From JASHVB01 sp049522565 (lineage in GTDB: Bacteria; Pseudomonadota; Alphaproteobacteria; Acetobacterales; Acetobacteraceae), in contig JBEKNT010000105.1 in assembly GCA_049522565.1 (NCBI GenBank), forward strand, positions 1 to 28,969: a DNA stretch of 28,969 nt, read 5' to 3'. The position numbers were made by a program, and so were the translations under genes. Of the stretch, positions 7,649 to 15,055 are shown piece by piece; the stretch's first letter is position 1, and each line of letters starts with the position of its first letter. Under the pieces are notes generated by a model. The model made no database searches and was not told the origin of the DNA. It was given only the letters and a program-made list of their open reading frames with translations.

Positions 7649-7722
7649 CGTAACTCACTCCATGCAACCCGGCGACCCGCACATCACGGATCGAAATACT
7701 TTTCACATTGGGGAGCACCGGA

Positions 7723-7737
7723 TGCGACAGTGTCGCA
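7723..7737. promoter_or_regulatory. Short perfect dyad upstream of the cold-shock gene
   Basis: TGCGACA-G-TGTCGCA, a dyad with 7-bp arms around one central base, 74 bp upstream of the csp ATG. The one-base centre rules out an RNA hairpin with full arms, so a protein-binding site is the more natural reading. It matches no operator I can name. Confidence 0.35.
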
Positions 7738-7810
7738 AGAAGGCATAGGCCGCCCAGGCCGAAAAGCGCCGTGCTCGTTAAATAGGGATTCGGCGCAAGC
7801 TTTGCCAGGG

Positions 7811-7834
7811 AAAATCGCCCCGGCGATCGCCGGG
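7811..7834 (-). terminator. Rho-independent terminator of the CarD-like gene
   Basis: On the minus strand, CCCGGC-GATC-GCCGGG forms a 6-bp stem with a tetraloop and is followed after GCGA by TTTT. It lies 23 nt past the carD-like stop codon. Confidence 0.6.
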
Positions 7835-7857
7835 AGATTCGCTCGCCGCCGTCAGGC

Positions 7858-8442
7858 TCAGGCCGCGGTCGGCTGGCGGTCGGCCAAGTCCACCGGCGCG
7901 CGCGCGGCGTGGTGCAGTGCCTGCGTGATCCGGTCCAATGCTCCGGCCTTTTCGGTCCGGGAAACCGCGGCGAATTCGGCCGCGAGCCGGTCGATCGCCA
8001 ACTCGAACAGGTTGCGCTGGCTGAAGCTGCTGCCGGTGCCGTCCCCGGCGGCTTGCAGGTCGCGCACCACCTCGGCGAGCGCATGCAGATCGCCGGAGTT
8101 GATCTTCGCCAGATATTCCTGCGCGCGCTTCGCCCACATCAACCGGCTGACGCGCGGGCGACCGCGCAGGGTGGCCAGCGCCTGGGTCAGTGCCTCCGGC
8201 GTGGCAAGCTTGCGCAGTCCGGCGGCACGCGCCTGCGCCGCCGGGATGCGCAGCGTCATCCGGTTCTCGGCGAAGGAGACCTGGATCAGGTTCAGCCGGT
8301 GCCCGGCGATCACTTCGGAGCCGATCCGGTCCACCTTGCCGACGCCGTGCGCCGGATAGACCACGTAATCGCCTTTGCGAAACGGGTCCGCGTCCTGCGG
8401 CTTCGCTTGCGCCGCCGTCGCGTTGAACGCGGCATCGACCAT
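7858..8442 (-). CDS. CarD family transcriptional regulator
   Basis: RNA-polymerase-binding regulator of the CarD/CdnL family, which contacts the beta subunit and stabilises open promoter complexes. The N-terminal Tudor-like RNA-polymerase interaction domain is clear (FRKGDYVVYPAHGVGKVDRI, then LIQVSFAENRMTLRIPA). The alpha-helical DNA-binding domain follows, with the family WAKRAQEYLAKINSGDLHAL stretch. The 194-residue chain from ATG 8442 has a longer alanine-rich tail than typical proteins of about 165 residues. The start is uncertain: a TTG at 8472 has AGGTGG at good spacing, and a GTG at 8535 is also in frame. It is transcribed away from the small-domain gene at 8560-8913 and ends in a terminator. 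Confidence 0.85.
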   Translation of the reverse strand: MVDAAFNATAAQAKPQDADPFRKGDYVVYPAHGVGKVDRIGSEVIAGHRLNLIQVSFAENRMTLRIPAAQARAAGLRKLATPEALTQALATLRGRPRVSRLMWAKRAQEYLAKINSGDLHALAEVVRDLQAAGDGTGSSFSQRNLFELAIDRLAAEFAAVSRTEKAGALDRITQALHHAARAPVDLADRQPTAA

Positions 8443-8559
8443 TGCCCTGGTGACCACTGTCGCCGCTGCCAATTTTTCCACCTGATTCGTTAGAACGCTT
8501 GATATGGGCCTGTTCCGGCCGGATTCATCGGGCACGCCCCGACGTTTACGCGACGCGGG

Positions 8560-8913
8560 TCAGCCGCGTGCCTCGGAGCGTTCGCGTGCGGGCCGGACCC
8601 GGGCGCGCGGTGTTGCCGCCCGATTGCCGGCATCCTGCGCCGTTGGCTGCGCAGTCGGCGATGGCGCCTCGGCTTGCGCCGGCGGTGGGGATTTCGGCGC
8701 TTCGCCGGTTGCAGCGGGAACCGGTTTGCGTGGCGCCAGGGGAGTCCACGGACCGGCGTCCCGTATCATCCGCTTGGCCTGGACGATCCAGGCATCGGCC
8801 TCATGTTCGCTGCGAAATCCAGGCACCGTCTGCTTGCGGCCATCCGGCTTGTCCATCTCGACGTCGAAGCCGCTCTTTCCCCGAGGGACCACACGATAGG
8901 AGATGTCTGTCAT
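8560..8913 (-). CDS. Small-domain protein, paralogue 1 of 3, with a proline/alanine-rich tail
   Basis: 117 residues. The first 55 or so form a compact domain (MTDISYRVVPRGKSGFDVEM, then VPGFRSEHEADAWIVQAKRM). The rest is a disordered Pro/Ala/Arg-rich tail. The domain pattern (Tyr at position 6, F-x-V about ten residues later, then GF-x-SE-xx-A and R-M/L) recurs in the proteins at 13535-13738 and 16615-16818. No function was recognised. The start at 8913 has an AGGA-containing context (CTCATACGAC on the plus strand gives no strong site), so it was chosen mainly by alignment with the paralogues. It lies upstream of carD on the same strand. Confidence 0.72.
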   Translation of the reverse strand: MTDISYRVVPRGKSGFDVEMDKPDGRKQTVPGFRSEHEADAWIVQAKRMIRDAGPWTPLAPRKPVPAATGEAPKSPPPAQAEAPSPTAQPTAQDAGNRAATPRARVRPARERSEARG

Positions 8914-9001
8914 ACGACACTTATGGCATATATCGTGCTTGAAGACAGCACAAATCTCCGCGGCGGCGGCCTGATGCCGTCTGCGGCGTGGCTCGCCGGG
9001 C

Positions 9002-10012
9002 TCATTTGGGCGGCCGGACCATGCGCCGCAGCAGCGCCACCTGGCGGAAGAATTCCTTGCGTGGTTGCGCCGGGCTGCCCAGCAGCATCGCCCCCGCCGA
9101 GACATCCGAAATGACGCCCGCCTGGGCGCCGATCTGGGCACCCCGGCCGATGTGCAGGTGGCCCGCCATGGCCGCCTGGCCGCCTACCTGGACGAAGTCC
9201 TCCAGGATCGTCGAGCCGGCGATGCCGACCTGCGCAACGATGACGCAGCAGCGTCCCAGTTGGACGTTGTGTCCGATCTGCACCAGGTTATCGAGCCGCG
9301 ACCCCGCACCGATGACGGTGTCGCGCGTCGATCCCCGGTCGATCGTGGTATTGGCGCCAATCTCCACGTCGTCCTCGACGATCACGCGCCCAAGTTGCGG
9401 GATGCTGAGGAATCCCGAGTCGGTCACGGCGAAGCTGAAGCCTTCCTGGCCGATCCGGGCGCCCGGATAGATATAGACGCGCGCCCCCAGCAGCGCGTGG
9501 CTCAGGCTGGCATGCGCGCCAATCCGGCAATCCCGCCCCATCGTCACACCCCGGCCGATCGAGACGAACGGACCGACGCGGCAACCGGGGCCGATCTCGA
9601 CGCCCGCCTCGATAACGACATAGGGACCGATTTCGGCGGAGGCATCGACGCGTGCCGTCTCTGCGACAACCGCCGAGACGTGAATCCCCGGGCAGGGCGG
9701 CGGCACCGGATGAAACAGTGCCGCGACGCGGGCCCAGCCTTCGTAGGCCGCGGTTGTTACAATCGGTATGGTTGTCGCCGGAACGCGCGGCAGCATGTCC
9801 GGATGCACGATGACCGCGCCCGCCGCGGTGTGCTCCAGCACGCTCGCATAGCGCCGGTTGTCGAGAAAGCTGACCTGGTCGGGGCCGGCCGATTGCAGCG
9901 GTGCGACACCGGAGAATGTCCGCTCGATCGGCGGTGCGGTGCCGTGTGCCGTGGCCGCGATCGCCGCAAGTGCATGCGGACTGCTGCGCGCGAAGAACCG
10001 CGCGTCGCCCAT
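9002..10012 (-). CDS. lpxD: UDP-3-O-acylglucosamine N-acyltransferase LpxD
   Basis: Third enzyme of lipid A synthesis: it transfers a 3-hydroxyacyl chain from acyl-ACP to the amino group of UDP-3-O-acylglucosamine in the cytoplasm. The 336-residue chain has the N-terminal uridine-binding domain (residues about 1-105) and then the left-handed beta-helix of hexapeptide repeats (105-310). NLVQIGHNVQLG carries His248, the counterpart of the catalytic His239 of E. coli, and AMAGHLHIG carries His285. The C-terminal helix ends in RRMVRPPK. The ATG at 10012 (MGDARFFARSS) fits the family better than the TTG at 10027. It stands alone, without bamA, fabZ, lpxA or lpxB, so it may be a second copy. Confidence 0.93.
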   Translation of the reverse strand: MGDARFFARSSPHALAAIAATAHGTAPPIERTFSGVAPLQSAGPDQVSFLDNRRYASVLEHTAAGAVIVHPDMLPRVPATTIPIVTTAAYEGWARVAALFHPVPPPCPGIHVSAVVAETARVDASAEIGPYVVIEAGVEIGPGCRVGPFVSIGRGVTMGRDCRIGAHASLSHALLGARVYIYPGARIGQEGFSFAVTDSGFLSIPQLGRVIVEDDVEIGANTTIDRGSTRDTVIGAGSRLDNLVQIGHNVQLGRCCVIVAQVGIAGSTILEDFVQVGGQAAMAGHLHIGRGAQIGAQAGVISDVSAGAMLLGSPAQPRKEFFRQVALLRRMVRPPK

Positions 10013-10420
10013 CGGCGCTTCAATCAACGCGCATCCCCGTTCTCCCCGATCACTCCGTTAGGACCTTAGTGGAACGGGCGGGATACGAATACCGGGTGGG
10101 CTGGCGGGCTGCGCGGAAAATCGCATTCTGGGTGAATTTTAACGCTGGCACTCTCATATGAGGAGTGCTAAGGTCCGCGAATTGGCGACTTATGTTGCGT
10201 CGGCCGCCGTTGCTGTCGGCTGCCCAATGCCAATGAACCGCGACAATCAGGGGCAAGTTTCCGCGAAGCCTGGCCTCGCGTGCGATCGGGCGATCCGTCG
10301 TCTCAATGGTGAGGCGGCGCTGCCGGATGGGCGCGCCATTGCGTTCCGCTACCGGAACAGGTCTCTCGGGGGTCAACGCGGCGATCCCGTTTCATCATCG
10401 ATCTCAGGAAGGATAAGCAA
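10013..10420 (+). other. Divergent lpxD/groEL intergenic region; no gene and no groES
   Basis: 408 bases. The only clear element is the CIRCE operator at 10145-10171. Frames downstream of it give no GroES-like product (no groES start such as MKFRPLHDR, no mobile-loop sequence). The 250 bases between the operator and the groEL start are therefore an unusually long leader, or the promoter lies nearer the gene. The groEL ATG is preceded by CAGGAAGGATAAGCAA, a good ribosome binding site. Confidence 0.6.
10145..10171 (+). promoter_or_regulatory. CIRCE element (HrcA operator)
   Basis: Left half CTGGCACTC, a 9-nt spacer TCATATGAG, right half GAGTGCTAA. The consensus is TTAGCACTC-N9-GAGTGCTAA, so the right half is perfect and the left has two mismatches. 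HrcA binding to CIRCE represses groESL in many alphaproteobacteria until heat stress. Its presence upstream of this groEL supports real chaperonin regulation. The spacer is itself nearly self-complementary. Confidence 0.85.
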
Positions 10421-11998
10421 ATGGCAGCCAAGGACGTTCGGCTCGGTGGCGATGCCCGCCAACGCATGCTGCGGGGCGTGGATATTCTCGCCGAGTCAGT
10501 GCGGATCACGCTTGGCCCCAAAGGGCGCAATGTGATCCTGGACAAGAGCTACGGCGCGCCGCGCATTACCAAGGATGGCGTCACGGTCGCCAAGGAGATC
10601 GAACTCTCCGACAAGTTCGAGAACATGGGCGCCCAGATGGTGCGCGAAGTCGCATCCAAGACCAATGACATCGCCGGCGACGGCACCACGACGGCGATCG
10701 TGCTGGCACATGCCATCGTGCGGGAGGGGCATCGGGCGGTCTCCGCCGGCATGAACCCGATGGATCTGAAGCGTGGCGTGGACAAGGCGGTGACCGCGCT
10801 GGTCGAGGAACTGAAGAAGCGCAGCAAGAAGATCACCACTCAGGCCGAAACTGCGCAGGTCGGCACCATCTCGGCCAACGGCGAGGTGGAAATCGGCCGC
10901 ATGATCGCCGAGGCGATGCAGAAGGTCGGCAACGAAGGCGTCATCACGGTGGAAGAGGCGAAGGGCATCCAGACCGAGCTCGACATCGTCGAGGGCATGC
11001 AGTTCGACCGCGGCTACATGTCGCCGTATTTCATCACCAACGCCGAGAAGATGACCGTCGAACTGGAGGAGCCCTACATTCTGCTGCACGAGAAGAAGCT
11101 GTCCGGGCTGCAGCCGTTGCTGCCGTTGCTGGAGGCGGTGGCGCAGTCCGGTCGCCCGCTGCTGATCGTCGCCGAGGATGTCGAGGGTGAAGCGCTGGCA
11201 ACCCTGGTGGTGAACAAGCTGCGCGGCGGGCTGAAGGTTGCGCTCTCCGGCGGCACGGTGATCAGCGAGGATCTCGGCATCAAGCTGGAAAATGTCACGC
11301 TCGAGATGCTCGGCAAGGCAAAGAAGGTGCTGATCGACAAGGAGAACACCACCATTGTCGAAGGCGCCGGCAAGAAGGCCGACATCGTCGGGCGCTGCAA
11401 GCAGCTTCGCGCGCAGATCGAGGAGACCACCTCCGACTACGACAAAGAGAAGATGCAGGAGCGGCTGGCGAAGCTGGCCGGCGGCGTCGCGATCATCCGC
11501 GTCGGCGGCTCCACCGAGATCGAGGTGAAGGAGCGCAAGGACCGGGTGGATGACGGCCTGCACGCGACCCGTGCGGCGGTGGAGGAAGGTATCGTGCCGG
11601 GCGGCGGTGTTGCCCTGGCCCGTGCGTCGCTGATCCTCGCCAAGCTGAAGGCCGACAACGACGACCAGCGTGTCGGCATCGAGATCGTGCGCAAGGCGAT
11701 CCAGACGCCGCTGCGGCAGATCGCCGAGAATGCCGGCGAGGATGGCGCGGTGATCTCCGGCAAGATCCTCGACCGGGACGAGTACAACTGGGGCTTTGAC
11801 GCGCAGACCGGCGAGTTCAAGGACCTGGTGAAGGCCGGCATCATCGATCCGACCAAGGTGGTGCGATGTGCCCTGCAAAACGCTGCATCGGTGGGATCGC
11901 TGATGCTCACCACCGAGGCGATGGTGGCGGAGCGGACCGAGAAGGCGTCGGGCAACGATGGATCGTCGTCCGGCGGCATGGGCGACACCGGCTACTGA
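10421..11998 (+). CDS. groEL: 60-kDa chaperonin GroEL with a 20-residue apical-domain deletion
   Basis: Chaperonin subunit, 525 residues against the usual 545 or so. Nucleotide-binding signatures are intact (TLGPKGRNVILDK, DGVTVAKEIEL, AGDGTTTAIVLA, VEEGIVPGGGVALARA). Groove residues for substrate and GroES also look conserved (YMSPYF, LLPLLEAV, LATLVVNKL). After GGLKVA (Ala274, the same numbering as E. coli) the chain jumps to LSGGTVISEDLG, so the block corresponding to E. coli 275-294 ([20 protein letters not shown]) is missing, in frame, at 11242/11243. The C-terminus (SSSGGMGDTGY) lacks the usual GGM repeats. A CIRCE operator lies upstream and there is no groES. It is likely a specialised or decaying second copy, unless the gap is a sequence error. 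Confidence 0.95.
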   Translation: MAAKDVRLGGDARQRMLRGVDILAESVRITLGPKGRNVILDKSYGAPRITKDGVTVAKEIELSDKFENMGAQMVREVASKTNDIAGDGTTTAIVLAHAIVREGHRAVSAGMNPMDLKRGVDKAVTALVEELKKRSKKITTQAETAQVGTISANGEVEIGRMIAEAMQKVGNEGVITVEEAKGIQTELDIVEGMQFDRGYMSPYFITNAEKMTVELEEPYILLHEKKLSGLQPLLPLLEAVAQSGRPLLIVAEDVEGEALATLVVNKLRGGLKVALSGGTVISEDLGIKLENVTLEMLGKAKKVLIDKENTTIVEGAGKKADIVGRCKQLRAQIEETTSDYDKEKMQERLAKLAGGVAIIRVGGSTEIEVKERKDRVDDGLHATRAAVEEGIVPGGGVALARASLILAKLKADNDDQRVGIEIVRKAIQTPLRQIAENAGEDGAVISGKILDRDEYNWGFDAQTGEFKDLVKAGIIDPTKVVRCALQNAASVGSLMLTTEAMVAERTEKASGNDGSSSGGMGDTGY

Positions 11999-12083
11999 GC
12001 CCGGTCACGCACGGGCGGCTTGAACGATGCAATGTGTCACGCCTTCGCTATGAGGGCGTGGCACGCTGCCGCAGGAGGGTGCG

Positions 12084-12302
12084 ATGGTGGATGACGATCG
12101 TCCCGACCCTGAATTCGATGCGATGACGGCGCGGCTGTTGCGTCGCGAGGCGCTGCGTCGTGCGGCCGCGGAAATGAATACGACCTCGGGACCGGGACTC
12201 GAGAGCGTGCTGGCGCGGATTTCCGCCGAAGTGACCGCCGAGGCCGCGGCCAACAAAACCTCTCCCGCGCTCCGCGCGGGCGAGGTTACACCTCGTCGGT
12301 GA
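12084..12302 (+). CDS. Small protein of unknown function (72 aa) with a repeat-derived tail
   Basis: A 72-residue, charged, helical protein (MVDDDRPDPEFDAMTARLLR and onward) with no recognised family. The ribosome binding site is strong (AGGAGGGTGCG before the ATG). It follows groEL by 85 nt and could be cotranscribed. Its last 14 codons (TSPALRAGEVTPRR) are encoded by a palindrome that also works as a terminator hairpin, and its stop overlaps the end of the convergent transglutaminase gene by 17 bases. Confidence 0.65.
   Translation: MVDDDRPDPEFDAMTARLLRREALRRAAAEMNTTSGPGLESVLARISAEVTAEAAANKTSPALRAGEVTPRR
12257..12287. terminator. Palindrome in the shared 3' ends of two convergent genes
   Basis: AACCTC-t-CCCGCGC at 12257-12270 pairs with GCGCGGG-c-GAGGTT at 12274-12287 around a 3-nt loop: 14 positions with one mismatch. 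It lies inside the last codons of the plus-strand gene and overlaps the stop of the minus-strand gene, so it can serve as a bidirectional terminator. It resembles the palindromes at 15703 and 21526. Confidence 0.65.
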
Positions 12303-13089
12303 AGACCTTGAAGCTGGCCAGCGTGTTGGGGCCGAACGTGTTGCTAATCGGCACGTCGACCGCGTCGCGGCCGCGGGCCATCAGGATGCGGCCGATTCGC
12401 GGCATGTTGTTGCGCGGATCGAAGGTGTGCCAGGCGCCGCCCAGATAGGCCTCGAACCAGCCGGCGAAGTCCATCGGCCCATACGGCGGCGGCATGCCGA
12501 TATCGCCGAGATAGCCGGTGCAATAGCGCGCCGGGATGTTCATGCACCGGCACAGCGCCACGCCAAGATGCGCGAAATCGCGGCACACCCCGTGGCGTTC
12601 GTTGAACGCCTCCCACGCCGTCCGGGTGGGGCGGGCCTGCATATAGTCGAACGTGATGTGGTTGTGCACGAAGTCGCAAATCGCCTGCACACGCGCCCAG
12701 CCTGTTGGCGACTGGCTGAACAGACGCCACGCGGTTTCCGACAGATGATCGGTCTCGCAGTAGCGGCTGCCGAGCAGAAAAACCAGGGCGTCGTCGGGCA
12801 GGTCTTGGACGGGATGCTGGTGGGCGGCGGCAACCACCGGATCGGGCTGGCCGGAATCATTGACGACGCCGGTGCTCGAGATGCGAATCCTGCCTGGCGG
12901 CGCCACGATCCGGCTGCACCAGTTGCCGAACGCATCGCGATAGGCGTGGACCGGCACGGCCGGGTCTGTCATCAAGTGATCGGGTACGGCGATGTCCGGC
13001 GCCCGCGAATGATGGATGTTCAGCATCAGCAGCATCGGGGTCGGTTGCGGGCAGTCATAGACCAGTTCGTAGCCGACACGGATTTGCAT
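12286..13089 (-). CDS. Transglutaminase-like (papain-fold) protein
   Basis: A 267-residue protein with an N-terminal beta domain (MQIRVGYELVYDCPQPTPML) and a C-terminal transglutaminase-like core. Catalytic Cys169 lies in ERHGVCRDFAHLGVALCR, His221 in GGAWHTFDPRNN and Asp224 in the same motif, so the triad is complete. Prokaryotic members usually act as cysteine peptidases or amidases; the substrate is unknown. There is no signal peptide, which suggests a cytoplasmic location. The ATG at 13089 gives a family-typical N-terminus; the longer frame adds an arginine-rich extension with no homology. The 3' end overlaps the 12084-12302 gene. Confidence 0.87.
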   Translation of the reverse strand: MQIRVGYELVYDCPQPTPMLLMLNIHHSRAPDIAVPDHLMTDPAVPVHAYRDAFGNWCSRIVAPPGRIRISSTGVVNDSGQPDPVVAAAHQHPVQDLPDDALVFLLGSRYCETDHLSETAWRLFSQSPTGWARVQAICDFVHNHITFDYMQARPTRTAWEAFNERHGVCRDFAHLGVALCRCMNIPARYCTGYLGDIGMPPPYGPMDFAGWFEAYLGGAWHTFDPRNNMPRIGRILMARGRDAVDVPISNTFGPNTLASFKVFTDEV

Positions 13090-13259
13090 GGGATGCACCT
13101 TGATATGAGGTCGGATCGGGCGGGGCTGCCTTTGCGATGACGCGCGCCGGCCCGTACACCCGCCCTGGCGCACCGCCTTGCACACCCCGTGCCACGCCGC
13201 ATCCGATCGCGGCGCGGCGGAACCAGGCCGACGGCAGCGCTGCGAAGGAATGAATTTGC

Positions 13260-13508
13260 ATGGCACGCGAAACCATCTATCTCGTCCAGAGCTTCAGATC
13301 GGGCAAGGGAAACCGCCTGGACGCCGATCCGCCGATCCGCTGCAAGTCATCGGACTCCGCGCGCAGGAGCGCGGAGAACCTGGCGCCGACCAAGGCCGGG
13401 GTCGTCGCGTTCGCCACCTCAGGCGACGCCGAATTGGGCGATTACGACGAACAGCCCGACATCATCTTCAAGGCCGGGCGTCTGCCGGCGGCGTTCGAAG
13501 ATGCATGA
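13260..13508 (+). CDS. Small conserved alphaproteobacterial protein (82 aa)
   Basis: 82 residues beginning MARETIYLVQSFRSGKGNRL, with SARRSAENLAPTKAGVVAFA, SGDAELGDYDEQPDIIFKAG and an acidic end. The pattern (a YLVQSF strand, basic middle, A--SGDAELGDYD, then II-FKAGELP) is one I recall as a recurring uncharacterised family in alphaproteobacteria. No catalytic motif is evident. A GAAGGA about 10 nt upstream supports the start. The gene is convergent with the small-domain gene at 13535, with only 26 bases between stops. Confidence 0.78.
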   Translation: MARETIYLVQSFRSGKGNRLDADPPIRCKSSDSARRSAENLAPTKAGVVAFATSGDAELGDYDEQPDIIFKAGRLPAAFEDA

Positions 13509-13534
13509 GGTCGCGGGGCGGTGCGGCCGCGCCA

Positions 13535-13738
13535 TCAAAGCGGATGCGATGGTGCCGGGTCAGGCACCGCGGCGGGGTTGTCGGCTGCCGCCATCCGCTG
13601 GTCCCGAGTCACCCGTGCGCGTGCGTCAGCCTCGCTGCCGAAACCAGGCGCGGTGCGAAGCATGGCACCGCGCTGACTAAGCGCGACGCCGTAATTTCCA
13701 TCGCGTTGCATAAAGACGTCATAGGTGGTCCGCGGCAT
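13535..13738 (-). CDS. Small-domain protein, paralogue 2 of 3 (67 aa)
   Basis: 67 residues, MPRTTYDVFMQRDGNYGVAL and onward, then TAPGFGSEADARARVTRDQR. It shares the Tyr6, Y/F-G/A-V, GF-x-SE-x-A and R-M pattern with the proteins at 8560-8913 and 16615-16818. Function unknown. No clear ribosome binding site was seen; an in-frame ATG at 13759 would add seven residues. The start was chosen to align with paralogue 3 (MAQTTYRIL). Confidence 0.66.
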   Translation of the reverse strand: MPRTTYDVFMQRDGNYGVALSQRGAMLRTAPGFGSEADARARVTRDQRMAAADNPAAVPDPAPSHPL

Positions 13739-13913
13739 CGTGGGTACATGGCGTGGCATCGGCGCGAATAACATGCCCGGGCCATAGATAAATCCGCCGC
13801 ATGCGCCAGCGATCGCGTCGGCGAACCGCACCCTCGGATCGATGCGGCTTGTATTCCCGCCAGGCCATGCTTACATCCTCTTGGCATCTCCTGCACAATT
13901 TAAGGAAAATCTG

Positions 13914-14309
13914 GTGGCATCGCCCGATGTGACCGCGTTACAGCGGTCGGATCTGAACCAGTTTCTGTTCGCTGACGTCGGCACCGAAGCAAGCGGCATG
14001 ACCTTGAGTGTTGTGTCGGTACTGGCTCGCCAGGGTAGCGATCCGTGGCGCGAGGCGGGCCGCTTGGCAGATCTGCCAAAGGCTGAAGCCACCGACAGCC
14101 TCGCTCGAACAATTGCCGGCATGCCCAAGAGCCTGTGGAATCTTCCCGATGCGATCGTGATCGCCGCCCGGCTGACCGGCCTGTTGCCGGCACGGCCGGC
14201 AAAAGGGGTGGAACGCATCACCCGACGCTGGCCGATCCCCCGCATGGCCGTGGTGCTCGCCGGCGTCGCGCTGGCGATCGCTTATGCCGTCTCGGTGCTT
14301 ATGCAATAG
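13914..14309 (+). CDS. Conserved protein of unknown function with a C-terminal membrane anchor
   Basis: 131 residues from a GTG start with AAGGA 8 nt upstream. The longer frame from 13842 is rejected because it lacks such a site. The soluble part contains SDLNQFLFADVGTEASG, LARQGSDPWREAGRLA and LPDAIVIAARLTGLLP. A single hydrophobic segment closes the chain (MAVVLAGVALAIAYAVSVLM), so it is predicted to be tail-anchored in the inner membrane. The family is one I have seen in Rhodospirillales without a known role. Confidence 0.72.
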   Translation: MASPDVTALQRSDLNQFLFADVGTEASGMTLSVVSVLARQGSDPWREAGRLADLPKAEATDSLARTIAGMPKSLWNLPDAIVIAARLTGLLPARPAKGVERITRRWPIPRMAVVLAGVALAIAYAVSVLMQ

Positions 14310-14436
14310 GCCGCTGCGCCAGGCGCGCCGGCCGCCAGTCCCGCCGGGTCATCAGAGCACACGTGACGAAGGCAGTGGGGTTTGCCGCACCCACTCCTGC
14401 TCCGCGCGGCAACAGTCCGGCAGAAGGAACAGACCG

Positions 14437-14763
14437 ATGAGCATGGCGCACGGCAACAATGAAACCGATCCGGACGGCGAAGCCGGCAAGCAGGCCGACG
14501 CGATGAAGGATCGGCTGCGCAAGGATGTCGCCTCCTGGTCGGCAGCGCGATCCGCGACACACAGCCGCGAGGCCGCCGACTCCAGTCTGCCGCCGCCGCC
14601 GCCATCTCCCGCGGCGCAACCCACGGCTCGCGCGAAACGGGCGAAGCCCGTGGCCCCCACCGCCGGCAAGCCTGCCGTCGTCGCGCGGAAGCCGTTCCGC
14701 ATGTCGTACGACGGCGTGACGGAAGCGGATTACATCTCCTACATCATCGAGCGAGGTGCCTGA
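14437..14763 (+). CDS. Small protein of unknown function with a proline-rich middle (108 aa)
   Basis: 108 residues: a polar acidic N-terminus (MSMAHGNNETDPDGE), a helical charged stretch (AMKDRLRKDVASWSAARSA), a PPPPPSP tract, a basic Lys/Ala/Pro linker and an ordered end (RMSYDGVTEADYISYIIERG). An AGAAGGAAC about 5-9 nt upstream supports ATG 14437. Its TGA overlaps the next ATG by one base (TGATG), so the pair is coupled. No family was recognised. Confidence 0.66.
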   Translation: MSMAHGNNETDPDGEAGKQADAMKDRLRKDVASWSAARSATHSREAADSSLPPPPPSPAAQPTARAKRAKPVAPTAGKPAVVARKPFRMSYDGVTEADYISYIIERGA

Positions 14764-14966
14764 TGACCTGGGTCACCTTCGAAGTCGTCGGGGGCGGCCT
14801 GGTGGCGGTGCAGCCACGCCATGTCGTAGCGATCTACGACGAACTCGGCGCCGTCAAGCTGGCGACCACCGCCGGCGACGTGCATATCCTGAAAGACATG
14901 ACGGTGCAGCGGGCCACTGCGCTGGTTTCCAAGGCGGCGGACGCGGACACGACGCGGTCCAACTAG
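14763..14966 (+). CDS. Small protein of unknown function (67 aa), coupled to the upstream gene
   Basis: 67 residues starting MTWVTFEVVGGGLVAVQPRH, then VVAIYDELGAVKLATTAGD and TVQRATALVSKAAD. The pattern suggests a compact beta structure followed by a helix. The start codon shares its A with the preceding stop, and GAGG lies 6 nt upstream within the preceding gene. Function unknown. Confidence 0.68.
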   Translation: MTWVTFEVVGGGLVAVQPRHVVAIYDELGAVKLATTAGDVHILKDMTVQRATALVSKAADADTTRSN

Positions 14967-14987
14967 CACGATCATCACAGGGTCCTT

Positions 14988-15017
14988 TGCCCCCGGCCGG
15001 CGCGACCGTCGGGGGCA
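14988..15017. terminator. Hairpin between two small genes
   Basis: TGCCCCCG at 14988-14995 pairs perfectly with CGGGGGCA at 15010-15017 across a 14-nt loop. It lies 21 nt after the 14763-14966 gene. No T-run follows, so this is a modest terminator call. Confidence 0.4.
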
Positions 15018-15055
15018 TGGCCGAACCATCCCATGGCCAGGAGCGTTGAGCTTTC

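Noticed and set aside
10158..10535. Frame between the CIRCE element and groEL, considered as a possible groES or leader peptide
   Set aside because: No GroES features, and it runs out of frame into groEL; no ribosome binding site.
10496..11878. A 460-codon minus-strand frame opposite groEL
   Set aside because: A shadow of a highly conserved gene; composition is Leu/His/Asp/Arg-rich with no motif or ribosome binding site.
11999..12016. GCCCG/CGGGC hairpin just after groEL as a terminator
   Set aside because: Only a 5-bp stem and no T-run; too weak to call in this base composition.
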